Positions 27,043 through 34,538 of a DNA stretch of 64,000 bases are shown piece by piece; within the stretch, counting starts at the first letter, position 1; each line of letters starts with the position of its first letter. Below the pieces are notes generated by a model. That model was not told the origin of the DNA. It saw only the letters and a program-made list of their open reading frames with translations, and searched no databases. Made by a program: the position numbers and the translations under genes. Location: NCBI RefSeq assembly GCF_000186865.1, contig NW_008705570.1:1583946-1647945 (forward strand), given 5' to 3'. The stretch is from Aureococcus anophagefferens. Taxonomy: Eukaryota > Sar > Pelagophyceae > Pelagomonadales > Pelagomonadaceae.

Positions 27043-28268
27043 ATGGGCGCCGGCGCGTCGTCGGCGCAGCAGGTCGTGCAGGAGGCGTCGGACACGCAGG
27101 CGCTCGAGGCGTTGACGGCGCTCTACCTGCAGGATGCGTCGCGCGCGGCCATGCTCGTCGAGTCGGCCAAGAGCGCGGCCCTGGAGCAGAAGGAGAGCGG
27201 CGCGGCGCCCGAGGCGACGCCCGAGGCGAGCAAGCGGGACTGGGACGCCTTCCGCGCCGAGCTCTGCGCGGAGCACAACCTGGCGCGCGCGAAGCCCCTG
27301 GAGTACGCGGAGACGCGTGTCAGGCCCATGCTCGCGCGCTTCGACGACAAACGGTACCGCGACGACGGCGGCACGAACACGACCGCGCGGGTGCTGCTCA
27401 CGCAGGAGGGCGCGGCGCCCGTCGAGGACCTGCTCCAGGCCCTGGCGGCCCACGAGCCCTGCGGCGCGCTGACGCTGGAGGCCGGCCTGAGCGGCGCCGC
27501 GCAGCGGCACGCGGCGGACCTCGGCTACTCGGGCGGCATGGACCACGGCGGCACGGACGGGTCCACGGTGCAGACGCGCATCGAGGCCTACGGCGAGTGG
27601 TGGGGGTCCTGCGGCGAGAACATCTCCCTCGGCTTCTCCGGCGCGCGGAACATCGTCCTCTGGCTCCTCGTCGACGACGGCGTGCCCGGCCGGGGCCACC
27701 GGAAGAACATCCTGGACGCCAAGTTCAACGTCATGGGCTGCAGCGAGCTCCGCGAGCACGTGAAGCTGCGCCAGTGCATCGTCTTCGACTACGCCACGGG
27801 CTTCGGCCCCAAGAAGAACGTCATCGCCGTCGCGCTGCAGGCGGAGGCCCGCGCCGGAAACGACCGGTCCGGCGAAACTTCAAACCTCTCGATCTCGGTC
27901 AAATCGAGGTCGATTCGGCTGATTTTTGGACGAATCGTTTTCTCTCGTCGAGTCGTTGGCAGACAACGAAAGGACTGTGCCAGAATCGTTCGAATACGCT
28001 GAATTCGTGTCGAATATTTTGCGTCCCGCAGGCGGAGGCCCAGGGCGAGATGAACGCGAACGTCTCCGCGATCCTCGACTCGCTGCCCCACGGCCTCGAG
28101 CAGCTCAAGGAGGAGATCACGACGCTCCTCGTGCCCGACGCGCCGGGCCACCCGAAGGTCATCATCGACTACAAGCCGGGCTCCGTCGAGGCCAAGTACA
28201 TCACCGTCGCCGACGGCAAGCGCTCCACGCGGACGCGCAAGGCCACCTGGGCCACGGAGAGCCAGTGA
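27043..28268 (+). CDS. CAP/SCP-domain protein, interrupted by an introner intron
   Basis: Exons 27043-27840 and 28032-28268 give 344 aa. The start MGAGASSAQQ is a good N-myristoylation site, unusual for a CAP family that is mostly secreted. The CAP domain at about 65-270 shows CAEHNLARAKP, AAQRHAADLGYSGGMDHGG, YGEWWGSCGENISLG and VPGRGHRKNILDAKFNVMG, with the two His and two acidic residues of the cavity. The 191-bp intron 27841-28031 is an introner element. Removing it (GC donor, AG acceptor) joins IAVALQ to AEAQGEMNANVSAILDSL; retained, it adds a diverged tail ending at 28002. The tail KPGSVEAKYITVADGKRSTRT is of unknown role. Confidence 0.78.
27849..28031 (+). mobile_element. introner element, copy D (diverged subfamily)
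   Basis: This 183-bp insert lies between 8-bp direct repeats GCGGAGGC (27841-27848 and 28032-28039; identity extends a few bases either side). It contains the core CGGCTGATTTTTGGACGA shared by all five elements here. Its interior resembles copy E more than A-C (GTCGATTCGGCTGATT, TTTGGACGAATCG, CTCTCGTCGAGT). The terminal inverted repeats have decayed. Splicing from the GC at the start of the left duplication to the CAG at the element's right end restores the CAP frame. Confidence 0.8.
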
Positions 28269-28383
28269 CTCTTTTTTGGGGGGTCCGGCGCGTAACCGCC
28301 GGGTGGTCTACTTACGCCTGGGCTGGCCACGGAGAGCCAGTGAGTTTCCGGGGTGATCCGGCGCGCAACCGCCGGGTGGTTTA
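28248..28383 (+). repeat. tandem duplication of the CAP gene's stop-codon region
   Basis: Two imperfect copies (about 28248-28310 and 28323-28383) each carry GCCACGGAGAGCCAGTGA, spanning the last codons and stop, followed by TCCGGCGCG-C/T-AACCGCCGGGTGGT. The second copy lies wholly 3' of the functional stop. The conserved second half contains a short GC-rich inverted repeat, CCGGCG...CGCCGG. Confidence 0.75.
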
Positions 28384-29828
28384 TTCGCACGCGCCGTACG
28401 CGTCGTAGGCGCCGTAGGCGCCGTAGGCGCCGTCCGCGTAGCCGTAGTAGTAGCCTACTTGAGTAAGTAGGACTTCTCGTCGGGCCGGTTCGGCGCGGGA
28501 TCCACGCGCTTCCAGAACCGATCGCCCAACGTTTCGGCGCTCATGCCGTAGGTCCAGAGGCCGCCGATGGCCCAGCGAATCGCGACGTGCCGGATGACGA
28601 GCAGTCCGCACGCGTCCACGCAGAGGTAGAGCGCGGCGAGCGCGACCTGCTTCGCGCGGCCCACGCCGGCGTCGTCGAAGACGTCGCGGCAGCCGCAGAG
28701 GATGCAGACTTGTACGTCGACGAGGAGCGCGAGGAGGAGCACGTAGAGCATCCAGTTGTACGTGAGGGTCATGGTCTCGCGGCGCCCGCCGAAGTCTTTC
28801 GATTCGTCGTCGAAGGTCATGAGCGTGCCCTTGGAAGTGGCCTTCTGGAGGAGCCACGCGTTCGCGATGACCGCGACGACGACGACCGTCGGCGTGATCC
28901 AGTTGCAGGCGTGGTACGCCCGCCGGAGTCCCGCGGGCGCGGCTCGGGCGACGCGCGCGGCCGCCGCGAGCGTCGCGCGCGCGCGCGCCGTCCGTTCCTC
29001 ATAGAGCTGGAAGAGGCGCGGGTGGTTGACCCCGAAGAAATTCTGCGAGGGCAGGTCCGGCTGCAGGACGTCGTCGAGCTCGAGGATGAACCCCATCGCG
29101 AGCGCGTTCAGGAGGAGGTTGAACGGACCGTCCGCGGAGCCCATCATGAGGCCCACGATGTCGAAGTAGAACCACACGAGCGACGCGCGAAGTATGGAAA
29201 TGAGCGAGCACGCGCCGATGCGGAACGCGCGCTCCGCGGCGCGCGGCCGCGTCGCCGCGGGGTCCGCGAGGATCCACTCGCGACGCATCATCAGGTAGCC
29301 GGCCTTGAGCTGCTCGACCTCGCCCGAGAGCGTGAGGAGCGAGACCGCGAGGCCGCACAGGATCGTGGGCCCTATGATCAGGAGCGGCAGGCCCAGGTAC
29401 ACCGAGTCGTGCCCTTCAAGGAGGTCGTGGAAGCTGCTCGGGTACGGCAGGCCCGCGCGGTACGCGCTCTGCAGTCTTTCGTCGTCGATGTCGTACTCTT
29501 CGACGAGTCGGGCCCACTCGCTCGCGAGCCACGACATCTGCTGGATGCAGGTCAAGCTGAAGACCTGCAGCACGATGAGGACGAGGACCGCGACGAAGTT
29601 CGCCAGAGTCCGCGCGGTCAACGGATCGTACATGAGCATCGTCTGCACGCGAAAGTAGTAGGACGCGTCCGCCTTCTCATAGAGCCGCTCTTCGTTCGCG
29701 CGCTCGAGCTCCTCCCGAAACTCGCCGCTGTTCTCGGTGCGGAGCCGCTCGAGGTCGCCCTTCGTGCCGAGCGCCGACGGGTCGTCGCTCGCGGCGGTCT
29801 CCGCCGAATCGCGCGCATCGTTGACCAT
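28381..29828 (-). CDS. multi-pass membrane protein, two possible C-termini
   Basis: Start ATG at 29828 (MVNDARDSAETAASDD). About seven hydrophobic helices are visible, including TLANFVAVLVLIVLQVFSLTC, LGLPLLIIGPTILCGLAVSLLTL, WITPTVVVVAVIANAWLLQ, WMLYVLLLALLVDVQVCILCGC and VALAALYLCVDACGLLVI, with an acidic FILELDDVLQPDLPSQNFFG between. The family is not recognised. Unspliced it ends YLLK and TAG at 28455-28457 (457 aa). A 53-bp GC-AG intron (28455-28507), preceded by a TACTTACTC branch-like site, would replace the last 16 residues with YYYGYADGAYGAYGAYDAYG and a stop at 28381 (464 aa). Both tails have good codon use, so alternative splicing is possible. Three 9-bp units at 28404-28430 encode the GAY repeats. 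Confidence 0.65.
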
Positions 29829-30030
29829 AATCTGGGGGGGCGCCGGTCACAATCGTCGCCGACGCGGAGGGATTTGAGCGGGCGAGACTCGCTAAGCTCT
29901 TTCACCGCAAAGCGCTTCAAGAACCTGGTTGCACTTCGGGGTTTCGGGCGTGCCAGGAATCGGGCGCCGAGAGCATGATGATCGGGCAGCCGAAAGCCAA
30001 GCAACCGCACTCGCAATCCAGTCCCACGCC

Positions 30031-31368
30031 ATGGCCATCTCCCACAAGAGCAAAACGGCGACGGGCCACAAGGTCGTCACCTTCGCCTCGGGCACGGAGG
30101 CGCGCGCAGCGTCGCCGAGTTGCGTCGTCGCCCAGAGCCTCGACGACGGCGACGACAAGCAGCGCCGCCACGCCATCCCGAACTTCGACGACGACGACGA
30201 CGACGACCAATGGGGCGCCTACATGGTGCCGCCGACGCCGACGGCGGACGCGCGCGTCGAGTTCGTCGGCCTCGACGCCCGGAAGCTCGAACACGCGTCG
30301 GACGCCGCGCGCGACGGCAACGACTTCGCGCCGCTCTGCGCGCTCCTGCGCAGCGACAACGAGGCCTGCGTCGCCCAGGCGGCCATGGCGCTGCGCTGCT
30401 GGGCCCGCAAGGACAAGAAGCTCGACATTGCGAGGGCCGGCGCGATCCCGCCCCTGTGCGCGATCGTGACGAAGACGGACCGCGGCGCCGGCTGCCGCGC
30501 GCAGGCCGCGGGGTGCTTGCGCAACCTGAGCGTCGACGCGCGCTGCCGGGCGCGCATCGGCAAGGAGCACGACCTCACGCTCGCGCTCGCGGAGCTCGTC
30601 GTGAAAGGCGCGACGCCGGCCGCGCGCGAGCACGCCGCGGGCGCGCTGCGGAACCTCAGCGTCCTGCCGGCCGCGCGGGACCGCATCGCCGCCGTCGCCC
30701 TCAAGCCTCTGGCGGCGCTCGTGCTCGACGGCGACGACAAGGGCCGGGCGCAGGCGGCGCTCTGCCTGGGGAACCTGGCGAAGGACGACTACGTCGAGGC
30801 GCGGATCGGGCGCGTGCCCTGGCTCCTGGAGGCGCTGGTGCGGCTCACGAACGAGGACGACGGCGAGCTCGCGACGGCCGCGCTGTCGGCGCTCTGGAAC
30901 CTCACGGTGTCGGCGAAGAACAAGGCGACGGTCGCCGCGTGCCCGGGCGTCTTCCGCCGGTTGCTCGACGCGCTCCGCGAGGACCACGACTGGGCGAAGA
31001 AGGAGGCCGCGGCGGGCGTGCTCTGCAACATCACCATCGACGCGGCCATCGCCGGCGACTTCGCGGCCGTCGAGGGCGCCGTCGAGGCCGTCTTCGATCT
31101 CGCGCTCAGCTGCACGGACCGCTGCAAGGAGCAGCTCGTCGGCGTCCTCCGCAACGCCACCGCGGTCGACGCCGCGCGGGCGGCGATCGCGACGATCCTC
31201 GGCCTCAAGCCCACGGCGGCGGAGCACGTCGTCGACGCGGCGCTCCTCGACTTCCGCCGCGGCTCCTGGGACGCGCCCGTCGAAACCTTCGGCGTCGGCT
31301 TCAAGCCCGCCTACGCGCGGCGCCACGGCACGCGGCGCTCCGTCCACGAGGACGACAGGGCCATGTAA
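30031..31368 (+). CDS. armadillo-repeat protein, 445 aa
   Basis: Starts at the ATG at 30031 (MAISHKSKTATGHKVVTF). A run of seven Asp sits near residue 55. From about 95 to 395 there are tandem armadillo repeats: APLCALLRSDNEACVAQAAMALRCWA, AGCLRNLSVDARCRARIG, EHAAGALRNLSVLPAARDRI, AQAALCLGNLAKDDYVEARIG, TAALSALWNLTVSAKNKATVA, AAAGVLCNITIDAAIAGDF. These form a superhelical binding surface, as in beta-catenin or vacuolar protein 8. It ends HGTRRSVHEDDRAM and TAA. It is divergent from the membrane protein at 29828, with about 200 bp between starts. No introns. Confidence 0.78.
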   Translation: MAISHKSKTATGHKVVTFASGTEARAASPSCVVAQSLDDGDDKQRRHAIPNFDDDDDDDQWGAYMVPPTPTADARVEFVGLDARKLEHASDAARDGNDFAPLCALLRSDNEACVAQAAMALRCWARKDKKLDIARAGAIPPLCAIVTKTDRGAGCRAQAAGCLRNLSVDARCRARIGKEHDLTLALAELVVKGATPAAREHAAGALRNLSVLPAARDRIAAVALKPLAALVLDGDDKGRAQAALCLGNLAKDDYVEARIGRVPWLLEALVRLTNEDDGELATAALSALWNLTVSAKNKATVAACPGVFRRLLDALREDHDWAKKEAAAGVLCNITIDAAIAGDFAAVEGAVEAVFDLALSCTDRCKEQLVGVLRNATAVDAARAAIATILGLKPTAAEHVVDAALLDFRRGSWDAPVETFGVGFKPAYARRHGTRRSVHEDDRAM

Positions 31369-31438
31369 TTCTACACTGCTATGTCACTCGGCGCTCCGTC
31401 ACTCGGCGCTCCGTCCACGAGGACGATAAGGCCATGTG
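31324..31438 (+). repeat. duplicated 3' end of the armadillo gene
   Basis: The last coding bases (CGGCGCTCCGTCCACGAGGA to GGCCATGT, about 31324-31365) recur at about 31395-31438, downstream of the TAA, with two changes in the first 40 bases. In front of the second copy a 15-base piece, ACTCGGCGCTCCGTC, is itself tandemly doubled. The duplicated copy lies between the armadillo stop and the convergent sulfotransferase stop at 31447. Confidence 0.78.
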
Positions 31439-31446
31439 CAATCTTC

Positions 31447-32337
31447 TTAGCGCTTGAGGCAGTACGCCACCGACAGCGCGAGCAGCGCGACGGTCGGGAA
31501 GAACGCGTCGGCGATGTAGCCCGCCATCTTGAACTCGTGGACGAGGTTCGCGCCCGCGTTGCTGTGCGGGAACTCCTCCGGGCAGTCCGCGACCCCGAGG
31601 AACTCGCACAGAGGCGCCCAGCCCTGCTTGACGTTGAAGACGAGGAGCCGGTCCGCGGGCACCGTCGCCCGGACCTTGGCGATCCACGCGTCGTAGGCCG
31701 CGATCGCCGACGCTTCGTTCGCGTCGCCGGACTCGTCGAAGTCGATGCCCAGCAACTCGTACATGCGGACGCACATGTCGAGCAGGTCGACGAAAGGACG
31801 GAAGAGCGCGAAGGGCGGCCGCGCGAAGTTCCGTTCGCCGGGGACGCGAATGCGATTCCCGATCGTCGAGATGAAGCTCTTGGCCCAGACTTCGGCGGAA
31901 TCTCTAACGGTCAGGATCACCTTGGCGCTTTCGTTGAACGCCATCAGCTGCTCGTAGAAGACGCTCATCGGCCAGTCGAGCGACGCGTTGTAGCCCTCGC
32001 GGGCTAAGATGTTCGCCAACGGCGCGCCGTCCGCGCGGTCGCCGTCCATGAACGCCTTGATCTCCGCGCCGTGGAAGCCCTTCATGCACTCCTCCATGTG
32101 GTACGTCTTATAGTTGAGCGCGTTGAGCGCCTCGCGGAGCGAGTCCGTGCCCGTGCGCCCGAAGCCGGCGCCGATGACCTTGATGCTCTGGGGTTCGATA
32201 TTGCGCTGCTCAGGGGTCTTGCCGAGGACTTGCTGGTCGAACTGCTCCGCGACCATGCGCTTGACGCGCTCGCGCGTCGTGACGGCCTCGGTGAGCGTCG
32301 CGGCGAAGAGGCACGCTGAGATGAAGCGGTGCCGCAT
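31447..32337 (-). CDS. sulfotransferase-family protein (Sulfotransfer_4 type), membrane-anchored
   Basis: Predicted 296 aa. A signal peptide (MRHRFISACLFAATLTEAVTT) precedes the PAPS-binding P-loop region KVIGAGFGRTGTDSLREALNALNYKTYHMEE. SAKVILTVRDSAEVWAKSF (the 3'-phosphate-binding strand with Arg and Ser) and LLVFNVKQGWAPLCEFLGV follow, the usual order in the Sulfotransfer_4 family. The C-terminus (YIADAFFPTVALLALSVAYCLKR) is one transmembrane helix with a basic end. It probably transfers sulfate in the secretory pathway; the acceptor is unknown. A repeat-rich 208-bp gap follows its 5' end. Confidence 0.75.
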   Translation of the reverse strand: MRHRFISACLFAATLTEAVTTRERVKRMVAEQFDQQVLGKTPEQRNIEPQSIKVIGAGFGRTGTDSLREALNALNYKTYHMEECMKGFHGAEIKAFMDGDRADGAPLANILAREGYNASLDWPMSVFYEQLMAFNESAKVILTVRDSAEVWAKSFISTIGNRIRVPGERNFARPPFALFRPFVDLLDMCVRMYELLGIDFDESGDANEASAIAAYDAWIAKVRATVPADRLLVFNVKQGWAPLCEFLGVADCPEEFPHSNAGANLVHEFKMAGYIADAFFPTVALLALSVAYCLKR

Positions 32338-32357
32338 ATTTTCGTCGCGTTGCGTGC

Positions 32358-32529
32358 AAGGACGGCAGCACAGGCGAATTCTTGCCACACCTCGCCTCGC
32401 ACAAGTCAACGAGCTGCTTGCCGAAGTGGTTGCAGGAAGGACGGCAGCGCTGGCGCAGACCAGCGCAGGTTTCTTGAAACACCTCGCCTCTCAAAAGTCA
32501 ACGAGCTGGGTCCTTGAAGTGGTTGCAGG
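32358..32529. repeat. two imperfect tandem copies (about 79 and 93 bp)
   Basis: Copy 1 (32358-32436) and copy 2 (32437-32529) both start AAGGACGGCAGC and share ACACCTCGCCTC, AAGTCAACGAGCTG and GAAGTGGTTGCAGG in the same order; copy 2 is longer by an internal stretch. They fill most of the gap between the 5' end of the sulfotransferase gene and the 3' end of the sialidase-like gene. No coding pattern is seen. Confidence 0.75.
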
Positions 32530-32545
32530 GCAACTTAAACCTAAA

Positions 32546-34393
32546 CTAGAGCCCCGCGCGGTAGTCGCCGAGCATCTCCGTCGTCTTGAGGTAGCGGTCG
32601 AAGAAGCGGACCTCGTCGACGCCGACGAGCGCGGGCCCGACCGTCGCGTCCGCCGCGCCGGGGGCGTGCTGCATCGGGTCGTCCGCGCCCGTCGGCATGG
32701 CGACCCAGCCTTGCGTCTGGTATTTGCCGCCGTCGCAGAGCTTGCCGTCGACGAAGGCGCTCAGGACGCGAGAGGCGGGATCGGCGGAGACGGCAAAAAA
32801 ATGCGCGCCGGGCGCCGCGAGCTTCTCGGCGCACTGGCGATCCAAGACGAAGCGGAAGGGGATCTCGAGGTGGGCCGGGGACAGGTGGCCGACGTCGAGC
32901 GTGACCGTGTCCTGCACGAGGCCCTTGGCGAGGCGCAGACCGCCGTCCACGGAGCCGCCGTCGGCCGCGGCCGCCGCTTTCAGCGTGGTGAAGAGGACGC
33001 TCGTCCCCGACGGCAGCGCGCCGGCGAGGCGGACGGCGATCGCGAAGCCGGCGTCGAGGACCGTCGCCGCGGGCTGTGTCGCCGTCGCGCCCGCGGCCAC
33101 GGCGCCGAAGGTCGCTGCGGCGCCGGGCGTCTTCGCCGCGAAGTCGCGCTGGCGCAAGAGGAGGTCCAGCACGGCGTCGGGCACCCTGTGCATGCGGCAG
33201 TGCACCTTTTCCGTCTCCGAAATGTACAGCGCCTCCTCCTCCGCGTCGACGATAAAGTCCGGGTAGCCGATGCGGTCCGCCGCGACGGTCGAGAACAGCG
33301 CGACTTCGGGCTCGCCCCAGACGACGGTGGCGCCGTCGGTGCCGTTCGCCTGCCAGCCCGGCGCGAGCCAGTAGGGGTTGCGCCCGTTGAAGTCCCTGCC
33401 GCCGTTGTTGTAGTAGAGCAAGACGTACGCCGTCGTCCCGCCCAACACGTCGACGGCGCGCGGCGTGATCGGGCCCCGCGGGTTCTTGACGACGCTCCCG
33501 TCCGCGTAGACCGCCGCGCCCGTCTTCGTCGGGTCCGCGAAGGTCCTTCCGCCGTCGTAGGACGCGCGGCCGCCCAGCACGCCCGCGTCCGTCCGGAAGA
33601 CGTAATAGAGAGCGCCGTCGTCCATGGGCACGACGTGCCCCTCCTCGGAGATGCCCGGCGCCGACGGCTCCCAGTAGCGGATGCCCTCGTCGCCCTCGGG
33701 GAGCAGCGTCCACTCGACGTCGGCGGGATCTTCGGCCGTCGCGAGGTTCTTCGAATTCAGCAGCCAGGCCTCGGTCGGCGGGTCCACGACGTACGTCCCG
33801 ACCTTGGCGAACGCCAGAAAGGCGCCGTGCTTCGGGCACTCGAAGCCCTTGTCCACGGCCCACATGATGCGCACCTTCCCGCGCCACGAGTTCTCGCGGT
33901 CGATCTTCGTCTCGCGCACGGGGATCTCCCAGCGCTCCGCGGCGCCGCCCCAGGTCTTGCCGCCGTCGAGCGACCGCCGCAGCCAGAAGTGGCCGTACAT
34001 GTCCTCGCGCGGGGCGTAGTCGCCGTTGAGCGTCGTCACGTTGTCCGAGTTCTCGACGTAGGCGACGTAGACGGCGTCGCCGGGGCCCTGGAAGAGCGTC
34101 GAGTAGGCGTGCTGGATCTTGGACTCGGGCTCGACGGGGTAGCGCTCGCTCCAGGTGAGGCCGCGGTCCGTCGAGATCGTCGTGATGACGTGCTCGCCGG
34201 CCGAGCCCTCGGGCTCGTCGTTGTAGGTGACCGTGCACAGCCAGGCGCCGTCCTTGCGCACGAGGCAGTTCGGCTGGTCGCTGTACCCGGAGGTGATGTT
34301 GCCGATGGTCAGGCCGCCGGCGAGCTCGCGCGGATCGCCGGCGGCGGCGCCGACGACGGCCAGAGCGGCGAGAAGCAGCCCCGAGGACGCCAT
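32546..34393 (-). CDS. secreted sialidase-like beta-propeller protein
   Basis: Predicted 615 aa from the ATG at 34393, which gives a clean signal peptide (MASSGLLLAALAVVGAAAG); an upstream ATG at 34462 would add 23 residues. Asp-box/BNR motifs recur: STDRGLTWSE, SLDGGKTWGG, SYDGGRTFADP, spaced as in six-bladed sialidase propellers. YWEPSAPGISEEGHVV and PRGPITPRAVDVLGG lie between blades. The C-terminal 170 residues look like a concanavalin/LamG-type domain ending DEVRFFDRYLKTTEMLGDY. A glycosidase role is likely, but I cannot point to the full Arg triad of true sialidases, so the substrate is open. Confidence 0.68.
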   Translation of the reverse strand: MASSGLLLAALAVVGAAAGDPRELAGGLTIGNITSGYSDQPNCLVRKDGAWLCTVTYNDEPEGSAGEHVITTISTDRGLTWSERYPVEPESKIQHAYSTLFQGPGDAVYVAYVENSDNVTTLNGDYAPREDMYGHFWLRRSLDGGKTWGGAAERWEIPVRETKIDRENSWRGKVRIMWAVDKGFECPKHGAFLAFAKVGTYVVDPPTEAWLLNSKNLATAEDPADVEWTLLPEGDEGIRYWEPSAPGISEEGHVVPMDDGALYYVFRTDAGVLGGRASYDGGRTFADPTKTGAAVYADGSVVKNPRGPITPRAVDVLGGTTAYVLLYYNNGGRDFNGRNPYWLAPGWQANGTDGATVVWGEPEVALFSTVAADRIGYPDFIVDAEEEALYISETEKVHCRMHRVPDAVLDLLLRQRDFAAKTPGAAATFGAVAAGATATQPAATVLDAGFAIAVRLAGALPSGTSVLFTTLKAAAAADGGSVDGGLRLAKGLVQDTVTLDVGHLSPAHLEIPFRFVLDRQCAEKLAAPGAHFFAVSADPASRVLSAFVDGKLCDGGKYQTQGWVAMPTGADDPMQHAPGAADATVGPALVGVDEVRFFDRYLKTTEMLGDYRAGL

Positions 34394-34538
34394 CGCGGAA
34401 GAGAGCCAATCGTGAGGCTTCCAGAACGACGGCATCATCGTCATGGATGCGATCTTTACCATTTGTCGGCGTCGGCCTTGTCGTACGCAATAGCGGCCCG
34501 CGCAGCCCGGAATGGACCTCTAGTTGCCCTGCCCGCCC

